Part shown: positions 11,488-24,073 of the stretch, one piece after another | Layout: each line of letters starts with the position of its first letter | Numbering within the stretch: the stretch's first letter is position 1 | Origin: Acanthosepion pharaonis | Taxonomy: Eukaryota; Mollusca; Cephalopoda; Sepiida; Sepiidae | Direction of reading: 5' to 3' | Length of the DNA: 64,000 nt | Assembly: GCA_903632075.3 (NCBI GenBank) | Contig: CAHIKZ030002025.1 | Coordinates: 71,001-135,000 of the forward strand | Notes under the pieces: generated by a model | Databases searched by the model: none | Told to the model about the DNA's origin: nothing | The model's input: only the letters and a program-made list of their open reading frames with translations | Translations under genes and position numbers: made by a program

Positions 11488-11570
11488 TAAAAACTTGGAG
11501 TCTAGTTTGGCTTAATGTGCCTGTACTGAACATAACTGAAGAATATTTCTGTTTTGACTAAGAAATATTG
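11488..11570. repeat. LTR-like flank of the gypsy fragment, side 2
   Basis: Contains AACTTGGAGTCTAGTTTGGCT followed by the CATAACTGAAGAATATTTCTG block that also occurs at 10035-10085. Direct repeat flanking the pol fragment; consistent with an old LTR. Confidence 0.5.
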
Positions 11571-11579
11571 GTATATACT

Positions 11580-11790
11580 GATATTTACATTATTCGGTCC
11601 ATGTCCTCGTCTTTGTTGCCATATTTATTACAACGTTTCGGCCATTGTACACTTCTTCAGGTGAGCGAAATAAAGGGTTCAGTTTAATATTCCAATCACC
11701 TGAAGAAAGCCGGAGCATACAATAGTTGAAACGTTGTAATAAATATGGTGATAAAGATGAAGACAATAGTCTGAATAATGTAAATAGTAT
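11580..11790. mobile_element. SINE-A inverted pair, headless
   Basis: 11580-11660 is a reverse-strand SINE-A tail including the hairpin (GTTTCGGCC...TCTTCAG). It joins at about 11662 to a plus-strand body and tail (GAGCGAAATAAAGGG...AATGTAAATAG) ending near 11790. Neither half has the tRNA-like head. Both tails face outward. Confidence 0.8.
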
Positions 11791-11989
11791 TCATAATTCA
11801 TAGTACAGAAAATCCTTTTTTCAATGTTTGATTAATCAATTAAAAGCTTAAAATGTTCACTTGTTGATTATCTACATTTTCAAATTAGATGTAAATGTTT
11901 CACAAATATATTTTGATTAAAGTAACAGTATTTTATATTTTATTTTTAACCCTTTTGTATTTAGTCTTTAGATTTTGACCTGGGGTGTA

Positions 11990-12240
11990 TGTAATTTCTT
12001 TCTAATCAGTTATGTGCCATGCGTGATATACGCTTAGGTGATCATGTATCTTTCGATACATGACTGACGAGGCAGATTTTTTTGCTGCAGTAGGTTACCA
12101 TTTCTTTCTGCAGTAGACCAGTTGCCATCCAAGGCTATAGAACCCAGTTTGTCATGCTATTTACTGGTAGCTGGGCACGGGGAGAGAAGAAGAGGATGCA
12201 TACTTTTCCCAAGGGTATTAACACGTAAGTAAATGTAATG
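11990..12240 (+). repeat. Interspersed repeat Z, copy 1
   Basis: Shares GTGCCATGCGTGATA, a TGTATC-TTTC-GATACA hairpin, ACTGACGAGGCAGATTTTTT and GGCTATAGAACCCAG blocks with a reverse copy at 44090-44215 and a partial copy at 30868-31000. Class unknown. Confidence 0.7.
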
Positions 12241-12249
12241 GATTTGACT

Positions 12250-13290
12250 GAAATTTGAACTTAGCCCTCCAATTTCTCAATCCAAGCCACTATCCATTAC
12301 TTTACCATGCTTATAAAGATCCACATGCTTAATATAAGATCAGTTAAAAAATCTTACCTTCAAACTTATTTTGTCCCCCAATAAATTTTTCTTAACACCT
12401 CACAATCTGATTTCATTTATTAAACATCTGAAGCAAAGGAACTTGAAATAGCACTTATCATTTATGGAAAGAAGAAAAATCTTGCATTTTAACAGAGTGC
12501 TTTACAGTTAAGTATACTAAAATGACAGATGCAGACAAAGACGTTTTACTTGATTAAATTTTATTTCCTACAACTTGGATTTTTCCCTGTTTTAAATTTT
12601 TCAAAACTGCACATGCCTCCCCTGATTAGCTAACAGATTTCTGAGATGTTTTTGCAGTGTACCATTAATTTAAAAAGCATCTGTGTTCTCATTTTTTCTC
12701 TCCCCTAGATAACACTTCTGTTGCATCCTAGGAAGATTCACTTAACTGCATGTTATACTTTGAAGACATTTCGCTGAATTCTTTTGGTTCTTATCCTAAA
12801 GCCCCCGGCATTAAATAGATTTCCATCAAGTTGATATTATATTAATATTCTGTCAGTCTTCCTTAGAATAAAGCTGGAAAGTTTAGCAACTGCAGGGCAA
12901 TTTTTGTTGTTCACTCCAAATAGGGAAACAGAATTTATCACATAAATCTTTACCGAACAGTCACTAAACATATATCATTTCTAATACAAGGTCAGCCAAA
13001 AAATTACTTAGCTGTGAGATTATTTTAACAGGGTTATATTTCAACTTCTATATGCATTTGAACTTTGAACTTTTTCTTTTAGTTTCTTTCTTAATTCATT
13101 TATTAATAAATTCTCAATATTTTATGCCTAGTTTTTTTTTTCTGAATGATAATAAATTATGTCTACTGTTTTGTATTGATTTATTTTAGAACAAATAATT
13201 TGTGTTATTGGAAATTGGCGGCTACCAGGGATAAATAGTAATAAAGTGTACAGAAATTAACAGAAATCCTTTCCAGAAACCATTTCTCCC
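12250..13290. other. Unannotated AT-rich sequence
   Basis: No repeat family or coding motif recognised. Confidence 0.45.
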
Positions 13291-13329
13291 AGTTGCCAAA
13301 CAAAGTCTAAAAAGAAAAAAATACCAAAT

Positions 13330-14115
13330 GATGATAAAAGAAGAAAATCATAAAGGTAAAAATAAAAGCTATAAAGTTAAATGAAGGCTAACAAAATCCA
13401 CAAAATTAAATTCTAAATGACACATTATCATAGCAGATATAATAAACAATTTTTTTTTTACATAAAGGTAAATGAAGGTAAAAATAAAAAATTCCAGAAA
13501 GTTAAAGAAAGATTAAAATAGTGATAAAAATATAGAAAAGCTAAGAAAATCCACAAAATTAAACTTCAAAATACACTGTAAATAGAACATTATTGGTCAG
13601 AAAAGAAGATGAAAAAATAATATTTTACATAAATGCAAATAAAGGCTGAAATAAAATTCCATGAAGTTAAAGAAAGTCTGAAAAAATTCCATAAAGGTAA
13701 AGAAAGTTTTTATAAAAACCAGAATGGTAAAGGAGGGTATAGAAATTTCATAAAAGTAAAAGAAGTTTAAAAAGAATTTTAGTATGCTCAAAAATTAAAA
13801 AACAAAAACATGAAAAAATGACTGAAAAAATCCATAAGGGTAAAAGAAGGCTTATAAAATTCCCTAAAGGTAAAGGAAGGCTAAAAGAATCCAAGGACAT
13901 AAAGGAAGCCTTAAAAAATTCTGTAAAGGTAAAGTAAGGCTAAGAAATTCAAATGAATGTTAAGGAAGGCAGAAAAAATCTATTTAGGTAAAAGAAGGAA
14001 ACAAAAAAAAGAAAGCTATAAAAATTCCATAAAGATAAAAGAAAACTAAAAGAATCAATGAATATAAAGAAAGTCTAAAAATTCTGTAAAGTTAAAAGAA
14101 GGCTAAGAAATTGCT
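13330..14115 (+). repeat. Degenerate ~30-bp minisatellite
   Basis: A unit close to ATTCCATAAAGGTAAAGAAG plus GCTAAAAA recurs some two dozen times with substitutions and small indels. The plus strand is strongly purine-biased. The reverse-strand frame at 13597-13791 is a by-product. Confidence 0.8.
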
Positions 14116-14439
14116 CACAATGCACTAGCTGACATTTACCATGAAAGATGGCTAGGTAGAGGAGGACTGGTTCCATAGCCTGCATGTTCTCCCAAGCTCA
14201 GTCTTTGGTATTTTTATCTGTAGGGCCATGTAAAACAACTGGTTTATGCAACAGACATTAATAATGCAGAGATGCTTCATCAACGTGTCATGGGGACCAG
14301 TGAAAGCATTCGACGCCGGGGACTTTGTTAAGTTTAATGGCTAAGATTCAATCAACAATGTATTTTCCCTGATTATCTATGACTGACCAAATTCCATCTA
14401 TTAATCAACAAGTATTTTCCCTAATTCCTTCCTTCCATC

Positions 14440-15582
14440 TGTAAAATTCCATTACTTTTGGCTTTGATTCAAAAGAACTCACAAATGTCAGTTTTAACCT
14501 CTTCCTGTGTTACAAAAGCTGTTTCTTCCAAATGATTCTGTAAGCTATGAAACAAATGGTAGTCTGAAGGAGCAAGATCGGGAGAATAAGGTGGATGAGG
14601 AATTTTCTCCCAGCCAAGTTCTTCGATCTTTTGTGACGTGATTCTTGCTGTGTGGGGTCGCGCATTGTCCTGATGAAACATCACCCCTTTTCGATTCACT
14701 AGAGCAGGTTTTTTTTTTCCTCAAAGCTTGGTTCAAACGCTCATATTTGCTGACAGTATATTTGAGCATTAATTGTTGCATTAGGTGGTAAGAATTCAAA
14801 GTGGATTATTCCTTGGCGATCTCACCAGATTGAAAGAAGAACCTTTTGCCCATGAAGTTCCCTTCTCGGCTGTGGCTGGGGTCCTTCCCTTTACCAAGCC
14901 ACTGTCTACGACGCTTAACATTTCGATAAAAGATCCATTTTTCGTCGCCAGTCACAAGTCTATCCAAAAAAAGGTGAAACAAGTTGGCGAGAATGGAGAG
15001 AAGAGCAGATGTCAACTCGGGATTTGAGGTTGTTTTCAGACAATTCATGAGGCACCCATTTTCCAAGTTTAGGAACTTTTTCCAAGTTGTTGAAGATGAC
15101 GATGAACAGTTGTATGGTTTGAACTGAGAACCACTGCCAATTCCTCAACTGATAAAGCAGGATTTTCTTCAAGGGCTGCTTCAAGAAGCTTTTCATCAAA
15201 CTCAACTGGACGTCGGTTCGATCTTCATCTTCAGGGTGAAATCTCCACCTCTGAATTTTGCAAACCATCTTCTGCAAGTTCTTTCATTCACACATTCCTC
15301 TCCATAAACTGAGTGAATGTTTCTAGCCGCTTCGGCTGCTGAGTTTCCTTTCTTGAACTCATAAAGCATTATGTGCCTCAAATGATTCTTGGGTACTTCC
15401 ATGTTAGCAGGGTTTTAATCAAACAAAATTTAATTTTATTGTTCTCTGAAATAAAATTTGATCAGTTTAAATGCATCTAAACATAAAAATAATGTTCAGC
15501 TCCATTAGACATTATAAAATACTTTTAAATTTCGTTCATTTTAAAAAAAAAGTTAAAATTCGGACAGAACTTATGGGATGAC

Positions 15583-15586
<4 letters not shown>
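14440..15586 (-). mobile_element. Mariner-family DNA transposon, one terminal repeat recognisable
   Basis: The transposase pseudogene is read from the minus strand and its 5' terminal repeat is at 15553-15586, starting TCAGGTCATCCCATAAG on the minus strand next to a TA at 15587-15588. The opposite terminal repeat was not found; that end appears truncated or diverged near 14300-14440. The element sits directly against an (AT)n tract, as expected for TA-target insertion. Confidence 0.8.
14469..15402 (-). pseudogene. Mariner transposase, frameshifted
   Basis: Start at 15402 opens HLRHIMLYEFKKGNSAAEAA, a mariner/SETMAR-type paired helix-turn-helix. The catalytic triad of the DD34D class is visible: first D in TGDEKWIFY (about 14940), second in HQDNARPHT (about 14670), third in PPYSPDLAPSDYHLF (about 14590). 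At least three frame changes and a stop separate the blocks, and the C-terminus decays before 14460. Inactive. Confidence 0.88.

Positions 15587-15634
<48 letters not shown>
15585..15634. repeat. (AT)n microsatellite
   Basis: About 25 TA units starting at the outer end of the mariner terminal repeat. Confidence 0.95.
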
Positions 15635-15639
<5 letters not shown>

Positions 15640-15641
<2 letters not shown>

Positions 15642-17418
15642 TAGAATATTTATAAATTTATACAAATTATTATAAAAAAAGAGATTTAAAACAACATTAT
15701 TTGCAATTGAATATATAATGTTATTTTATATATATAAAGTTATAAATATATCTCCTATATATATATATATTTGTTTTTTTGTTTATTTTTATTCTATCAT
15801 TATTTGAAAATTTTTTTTTAATAAATTTTTTTTAAAATGATGTTTCATTGAAAAAAAGTAAAATTGATTATAATAATATTAACTATTTTTTCATAACAAA
15901 CAATGAATTAAAATATTCAAACACACAAAAAAACCATCACTATTTGATATTGACTTAAATGATCGATAATATATATATATAAAAATTTATAAATATTCCG
16001 TAAAAAAAATTTCCTTTAATTTCATAGATTAGATGATAAAAGTATTTTTTGTTTTATATATATATATATATATAGATATATTAAAATAATTTTAGCAGAT
16101 ATTAATATAAAGACAATTGAATAAAATGCTTATATATATTTATTCGTTAATAATTATCTTTAATGAAAATTATATATATATAATATTTATATTGTAACAG
16201 CAAATTTTTCAATTCAAGGAACAGCAAAATTGTTCAATAGAAAAGGAAAAAGAAAATACATCAATATAAGGAACATAAAATTGTTCAAGAATATTAGATT
16301 TAATTAAATTTTAAAATTAATCTTGAATATATATTAAATATATATTATTTGAATAAATATAAAAATGATTTTAAATATATTTTTATATATTCTTTATCAA
16401 ATAAATTATAAGAATTTATAATTATATCTATTTTTTAAAATATATAATGGAAATTAAAAATCAATCATCAATGAAGATGACATGTTATAATTAATTAATT
16501 TATATTATAAATTTAAAAATGCCCAGGAAATGGAATAAAATTCAAATATATATATAATATATATATACATATTTTTCAGGATGCCCCTGTTTATTCCAGA
16601 TGACCTTTGCCCTTCAAATTTAGAAAATAAATTTTTTGAGTAACAACATCTAAATACATGTTTTAAAAAAAATCATTTTTTAAGTATTTTTTTCCACTGT
16701 TCTTAAAATGTCATATTTGAAACTTTCTCTCAGTCATTGCCAAACGTCAAATGAACTTGTTGGAACTTTTCTAATGATTTCTTTAAATTTGAAATGATGA
16801 AATTCTTAATAAAAAAACCTCCTGATCAATTTTTTCTAAAAATTTTTTTTTTTTTAAATAAAATTCATCACTGAGTTCTTTGATGGTTTTTTTGAATTTT
16901 TGTAAATTTTGATTTTTAAATAAAGAGTATGAATGCTCATATTACCATTACTGAAGGCCTTAATTTATTGAAATTGATGAAGACAAAGGGGTTGAAAAAA
17001 AAAACAATTTTAATTTATTCTTAAAAAAAGCTGAACAACTTAAGGAAATTTAAACAAATTCTTATGACAAAATGGTATCAAGATGGCATAATTTTCTTAT
17101 CATGAAAATCTAAAAAAAAACCTAGAATGACAGTTTTCAATTGAAAAGAGAAAAAATGCCAAAATTTTTTTATATCAAAAATTTTGTTGGATAGAAAATT
17201 ATTTTTAGACATGATTTGGACAATTTTCATTGTTAAAAAATAAAAAATTTTGCATAGAATATAAATTTATTGAAAAATTAGTATAAAAGAAATAAAATTT
17301 TGAGATATAATTACCTATGATCCTAAACATCAAATACAATTTTAAAAGGGAAAAAATAAACAAAATCTGGATTTATTTTGCTGAATATAACACCAAACAT
17401 CATGAATATAAATCTGAT

Positions 17419-17480
<62 letters not shown>

Positions 17481-18305
17481 TTAAAAATATGAATAAATAT
17501 ATATATATAATGCAGTGTTAATATGTTTCATCAAATTTTGGTTTGAAAAATTATTAAAAAAAAAAAAAAAATATAATAATTTTATTTAACAAATAGCCCA
17601 ATCATCAGATTCATATTTATGGAATAATTAACTAACAAACATGCATAAATATAACATACCTTCATAATCCATAGCCCAAATAAATTTATAGTTTAAATAT
17701 TTATATAAATAGATAACCCTTTATGAAGTATAAAAAATTTTAAAATTGAATTTTTTTTTTTTTTTTTTTTAAACAATTATTTTTTTACTATAATAATAAA
17801 AAATAAATAAATAAAACTAATGATTTACAAAACTACGATTAACATACATTTCTTTTTTTTTATTTGACACTGATTTTAATTTTTGAATCTTGAAATTATC
17901 TCTATTTATATGACTTATTAATAAACCAAAAACATTTTAAACATTTTTAAAACAATTGCCCTTGTTTTGTTACCATGGAAATTTTGATTTCAATTTTTAA
18001 AACAAGTAAATTTCAGATATACATTATTCCAAAAATGCCAATATTGAAGATGGAACGAGTCCATTTTAATTTAAACTCAAATTTATTTTAAAATAAATAT
18101 ATGAATATTTTTTTTTTTTATTTTGAAACATGAGATTTTAAATATACAATTGGTAAAAAAATTTGGAATCATATTTTAAATAAATAAAAATATTTATATT
18201 TTTTTATATACAATTTATAAAATAAAAACTTTTTTTTTAAAATTTTTTTTTAAAGACATTTTTTTTTATTTACCTATTTAGTTCCTTCAATTTTTTATAT
18301 TTTAA

Positions 18306-18347
<42 letters not shown>

Positions 18348-18365
18348 AAATAATATATTATATAT

Positions 18366-18424
<59 letters not shown>

Positions 18425-18434
18425 TATTAAAATA

Positions 18435-18488
<54 letters not shown>

Positions 18489-20100
18489 AATGTTGTAAAT
18501 GAATTTTGAAACCAATTTTCAGATTAGAGGAGAAATATTTGCATGTATTTTTTTTATTATTTTTATATATTTATAATTTTCATATATTCATTTTCATTTT
18601 TTTTTTTTTATTTTATTATATATATATATATATATATTTTATATAATTAATAATTTAAATATTTTTATATATAATATTTTTTATATAAATATAAAAAAAA
18701 TTGCACATTGAGTGATTGGTGTATAATAAAATAGTCACATTGTTATAAAATAATTGATTAGTCAAAATTCATCCGAAACCTGAAGATAGTTAACCTTAAA
18801 AAAAATTAGAGTTGAAATTTAATTGATTTAAAAAATAAAAATATTTTATAAATTTATATATATAATAATATAATATATATAAATATATATATAAATATAT
18901 ATATATTTAATTACAAAAATGATAAATCATAATGTCAAGAAGACAGTTAATATATGATAAATGTAAAAAAAATTATATTGACCTTAATAAAGGAGAAAGG
19001 AAAAAATAAAGAATTTGGAAATTTTTAAAAAAAAAGATTATTATAATATCTTTCCCAGATAAATTAAAGTTTTTTATAATTTTAGAATAAATATAATCAA
19101 ATGATTTTGCAACATTTAAATTAAAAAAAATTTGGAAACCAAAAAATTTTAAAAAAGTTCATTTACGATAAAAATGAAAAAAATTAAATCACAGATTTTT
19201 TAATATTACAAATGCCTATCCATTTAAAAATATATAATGTAAAGATCATATAACCAAGATAAGCCATTTTCCTTCCTGAAATTTTATTGCCATATATAAA
19301 CATAAAAAAAAAAAAAACTTTGATTTATTTTCCTCAAAAAAAAAAAAAGAATTTAGATTGCTTTTTTTTTAATAATAAATGTTTTGATTTAAAAAAAAAT
19401 GAAATTAAAGAATGAAATCATTTTTTTTTTGAATTTTATTTCAATGTATTTATTTTTATAATTCTTCATGAGTTTATCGCCTTTATATTTATAATCATTT
19501 TCTTTGTTATTATTTCATTAAAAGTTCAAATTTATTGTGTTTATCAAATATGCCATCTTAAATATAAAATTTAAAAAAAAAATTACAAAAATGAAAAAAT
19601 AATACAAAAAAATGATTTGTATTTTTAAATACTTATATGTATTATAAGATAAAACCCATACGTATGTGTTTGCATAAATAATGACCATGCATATGTTAAA
19701 ATGAAATTTTTAAATATTTTTGTGCATAAAGATTTTATTTTATTGTACTATAAAAGTTTAACTGTTGATTGAAATTTATCTGTATGGATATTCAGGCAAA
19801 ATGTAAAAATAATATTGTTCATATATAATGAATTTTAGATTTTAGTATATTTCTGAAATTTGAAAAATAAAGTTTTAAAATTTAAAAATAAAAAAAAAAA
19901 AAATTGTTAATGTATTTTTTAAATATATAAAAATGCATGCATATTTGACATTGATAATATATTTATCCATTTATATATATCTTATACATGTGCATAAAAT
20001 ATTTATCTTTAGAAACTAAATTTTTTTTTTTAAAATTTGCAAGTTTTTTTATATAAAAATATGTCTAAATAAATATATATATCCTTTTATATATATATGA

Positions 20101-20139
<39 letters not shown>

Positions 20140-20200
20140 GTTAAAAGCAAATATATGGATATAGATCCGACAGTATAATAAAAATATAAAAAAAAAAAAA
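15640..20200. other. Extreme AT-rich desert
   Basis: About 4.6 kb made of short A and T homopolymers and TATA tracts with G and C scarce, clearly more extreme than the rest of the window. No open frame with protein character and no recognised element. Long (AT)n tracts lie at 17421-17474, 18308-18345, 18369-18420 and 18441-18486. G+C content should be computed. Confidence 0.75.
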
Positions 20201-20202
20201 AA

Positions 20203-20768
20203 AAAATCTTAATATGCAATTTGTTACTGTATTAATGTTAATATAGTAAACGTCGGATATTTAGTCTATTCAAATATATAAGACCATATTTTCATATAAA
20301 CATTTAAAATTTAAACATAATTAACATTAGAAATATAAAATTCAACACGAAAAAAATTAATATGGACTGAAATTTTTATGAAATATAAGAATATTGATCT
20401 CTACGTATTCCTATATCAACGGAAGGGATTTCTTGAACTGTTTATATAAAATAGTTCAATCGATTTTTTAATATTTTAATATTTGGAAATCATCTTCGAA
20501 TATTTTTCACAACATCGCCCACGTGACGACGACGACATGATCATATTTAAACGGAACGCTGATCTTATATAAAAATTTCAGTTATCTGTTTGGATTAGTT
20601 GTGCTCTTATGTCCATCGTCTTTTCATGTTGAATTTTATATGTTCTAATGTTAATTATGTTTAAATGAAAATGTCCTGAAGATGGTCTAAAATAGACCGA
20701 AACGTCCGAAAATATAAAAAACTTTATATTAACATTAATACAGCATAATTGCATATTAAGATTTTTGT
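20203..20768. mobile_element. Palindromic retroelement remnant with hammerhead-like hairpin
   Basis: 20203-20367 (reverse) and 20611-20768 (forward) are imperfect inverted copies, each holding ATTAATGTTAATATA, ACATAATTAACATTAGAA-type and TGAATTTTATAT blocks, around a 243-bp unique centre that includes CACGTGACGACGACGAC. The forward arm has CTGAAGA-T-GGTCT/AGACC-GAAACGTC at 20676-20703; the core is deleted in the reverse arm. Resembles the ends of Penelope-like or tail-out SINE pairs. Confidence 0.55.
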
Positions 20769-20790
20769 TTGGTTTTTTTTTGTATATTTT

Positions 20791-20836
<46 letters not shown>

Positions 20837-20938
20837 ATATATATATCATATATATATACAAAATTAAAAATATAAAATGATGGCATATTTACCCATCTCA
20901 TCCTGTATAGTGATGTATTTATATTTTTTTATGCATCC

Positions 20939-20942
<4 letters not shown>

Positions 20943-21012
<70 letters not shown>
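20943..21012. repeat. (AT)n microsatellite
   Basis: About 35 TA units, one of the longest in the window. Confidence 0.95.
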
Positions 21013-21016
<4 letters not shown>

Positions 21017-21151
21017 GTTTATGCAAAACTAGGTAATCATATGGGTAGACCCAAGGAGGATGATATCTTGGATATATATATCAATATAAAATTCAGAGCA
21101 GATATGTTTGAATAAAAAACAGACCACTTTAAGGTTCCATATAATAAGTTA

Positions 21152-21190
21152 TTTCACCACAACCCCTTTAACAGGGCTCTGGATCATCAG
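21152..21190 (-). other. CTGATGA...GAAA hairpin of a retroelement 3' end
   Basis: Minus strand reads CTGATGATCC, a GAGCCCTGTTAAAGGGG hairpin and GGTGAAATAAC. The layout is that of the CTGANGA-stem-GAAA signature seen in other repeats here. Surrounding sequence 21015-21240 is probably the end of an unidentified LINE or Penelope-like element. Confidence 0.4.
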
Positions 21191-21239
21191 ACTTTACTTC
21201 CAAAGGTTGAAATGAAAAATGAAAAGAAATTACATTTTT

Positions 21240-21884
21240 TTGACGGACCGCATCAAGCATATGTAAAATTAACGAATTGAGGAAGTGAGGTGGGGAGAGA
21301 AGATATGAGTGGGTTAGATGTACCATTTTCAATTCCTTATTCTTAACCCCACTGTGTGTCGGCTAGACATCCCTTAAACTTAAGGCATATTGTCTCTAGA
21401 TATAGATGGGTATGGGGTGAGGGAGAAGACCGACATTAAAGGAAGAAGCTACAACAACCCTAATAAATTTATACATTCCACGAGGGCAGGTTTCATTCAA
21501 ATTCTTAGACGCTTTGTTAATTCGCATTACTTTAAAGGGCATATTTGGGAGGTTAAGGTTTGATATAAATCTAAATGTCTAAACAATCTACGAAGAATTT
21601 AATTTGAAGTTCGTTGGAGTTTTGGGTATTTTCTATGAAACAGTCGATTGGACAAACTCATAGAAAGTACATTGAAAGAGTAATCCATTTTATATTTAGT
21701 AATCTTTTTTATTTTTCTAAACTTTTGTCTTATTGATTGTTAAGTTGACATCTATTTGTTTGATTTTTGTTCATTAATTAAATAAACTCGTGATTGTTTT
21801 TAGGTACCTAATTATCAACGGTTATTCCAATTTAAATAATTTTATCATCAATAATGATTATTAAAGGGTAATATATTTCAATTT
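21240..21884. other. Unannotated sequence
   Basis: Moderately complex sequence with no recognised element or conserved frame. Confidence 0.4.
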
Positions 21885-22350
21885 AAATTAAATTACCAAT
21901 TTAAACTTTACCTCCGTGTTATTTAAAATCACTTCCAATTGGAGAATATTAGAGGAGAGATTTGGATAAAATATTACCAGGAGAAAATTAGGTCCTTCTT
22001 TTACAATCTTTTATATATCCATACTCATATACACTTCTACACATGTCCGAACCCCTATCTATATCCACATACCTATATCTCACTATATACCTATGAGTTC
22101 TTATATACACCTGCACATAAATTAAATTACCAATTTAAACTTTACCTCCGTGTTATTTAAAATCACTTCCAATTGGAGAATATTAGAGAGAGATTTGGAT
22201 AAAATATTACCAGGAGAAAATTAGGTCCTTCTTTTACAATTTTATATATCCATAATCATATACACTTCTACACATGTCCGAACATATCTATATCCACATA
22301 CCTATATCTCACTATATACTTATTTACTTATATACACCTGCACATACATC
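21885..22350. repeat. Tandem duplication, 2 copies of ~234 bp
   Basis: AAATTAAATTACC starts at 21885 and 22119. The copies share TTACCTCCGTGTTATTT, TTGGATAAAATATTACCAGG and ACACATGTCCGAAC blocks, with small deletions in the second. Confidence 0.9.
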
Positions 22351-22735
22351 CACACGAAAAACATATATGTATTCCCCATATTTACATATACACCTGCAGA
22401 GAAACACATACCCACATATCTACATATATCTACACATACAATTTATTTTTACATATATACATATATACACATAAAATCACCTGCATATCCATATATATAT
22501 ATACATCCATGTACATATTGCACATATATATTTACACACATACATGTATACACATATACACATACACACACACACATATGCATACATACATACACACATA
22601 CATACACATACATGTATATACATACATGATATGCAGTATATCCACATACATACATATGCGCACATATGCACGTACACATATATACACACGTGCATGCCTC
22701 TATCCTCATGTCCACCCTTACACCCACTTATGCCT
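22350..22735. repeat. CA/TA-rich degenerate microsatellite region
   Basis: Interspersed ACACATA, CATACA and TATACA runs on the plus strand. All frames are open over parts of it, giving spurious His/Thr/Tyr- or Cys/Val-rich frames on both strands. Confidence 0.85.
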
Positions 22736-22739
22736 GCAT

Positions 22740-23197
22740 TTGAAAACTATATCAATATTTAATTACATTATGGATACCCAAATCGTATAATTATACATAT
22801 CTCTACACATATATTACCTGCTCTTAAAAAATATCTATGGCAAAAACATATAAGGTACCCATCTAATTGTACACCTCCACAATCAAACAAAAAAAAAAAA
22901 AAACTCCTTGTATACCTCTCTTTCCATATAAAAACATATACATGTACATATCAACAGGTGCATCAGTGTTCAAGTACATTACCATAGTTGTATACATATA
23001 GTCATGTGTTGGCGTTCATGCGTGCATAGTAATATTTCCAAATGCAAAGGGAACAAAAATCATTTAATATTACTCTTCCTATATAATTATTTCTCAATGT
23101 ATTTGCTTAGGTTTAGGTTGTTTTTGGCCGGCATTTAAAAACTAGTTCATTGTGTCTATTTAGTAATATGTCTGGATCTTTATGTTTGATTATGAAG

Positions 23198-23228
<31 letters not shown>

Positions 23229-23455
23229 TAAGAAATGGACAAAGTGACAAAAAATTTATTAAAAACAATTTTATTTTTAACGTTTTTTTTAATAGATAAC
23301 ATATTTAAAAAATGAATTTTTATGAAAAAAGTTTCCATTAACATTTATCGGCGTTAAATTTTATTTAATACTGTTTATTATAAAAAAGAGCATTTACTTA
23401 AAATTTTGTATTATAAAAAAGAACGTTAAACATAAAAAATTTTTTTTTTAAAAAT

Positions 23456-23492
<37 letters not shown>

Positions 23493-23700
23493 TGATTCAA
23501 AATATGTTTTTTCGCTTTACACAGTTCTAACCATGTTTCAAAAATGGAAGCTAAAAAACTTCAAATTTAATTTTGTAATTAAATTAAAGACATTAGTTCC
23601 ATTTCATCCTCAAGCGAATTTTGAAGTAACTTATTTTTAAATTTACTGGGTTTTAAAGGCACGGCAAAAAACATAATTTACAGTTTCCAAGGATACAGAG
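22740..23700. other. Unannotated AT-rich sequence with two (AT)n tracts
   Basis: (AT)n at 23201-23228 and 23457-23487 bracket a 230-bp A/T-run-rich segment. No element or coding sequence recognised. Confidence 0.45.
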
Positions 23701-23724
23701 AAATTGATTCATCCAGACAAGGGT

Positions 23725-23764
23725 TGGTTGCATGTTCATTTTATTAACTATGAACATGCAACCA
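23725..23764. repeat. Perfect 15-bp inverted repeat
   Basis: TGGTTGCATGTTCAT at 23725-23739 and its reverse complement at 23750-23764, separated by 10 bases. It lies at the outer edge of the inverted SINE-A pair. Confidence 0.9.
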
Positions 23765-24073
23765 CCTCATGCATCTTCCAGATGTCTCAGTCATTTCCCT
23801 TTATCTCAACTGTCCAAGTTTTGTTTCACCAACCAACGGCTCTATCCACTATGTCCTCAAGGACACATGGCCAAGTTGATAAAGACATTGGTTAGATCCA
23901 GTCACTAGACCCAAAGACTTGTGAGCTCAATACCAGGCTACCAGCGGTAGAAGAAATAAAGGGTTTGGTTCGAAATTCCAATCACCTGAAGAAGGCCGGA
24001 GTATACAATGGCAGAAACATTGTGAATATGGCAATGAAGATGAAAATAACTGTCCAAATAAGATAAATAATGC

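Noticed and set aside
18760..18790. GAAAC next to CTGAAGA as a permuted hammerhead
   Set aside because: The order is reversed, no stems can be drawn and the surrounding desert makes chance likely.
22449..22790. Cys/Val/Tyr-rich or His/Thr-rich small proteins
   Set aside because: All are readings of the CA/TA microsatellite on both strands.
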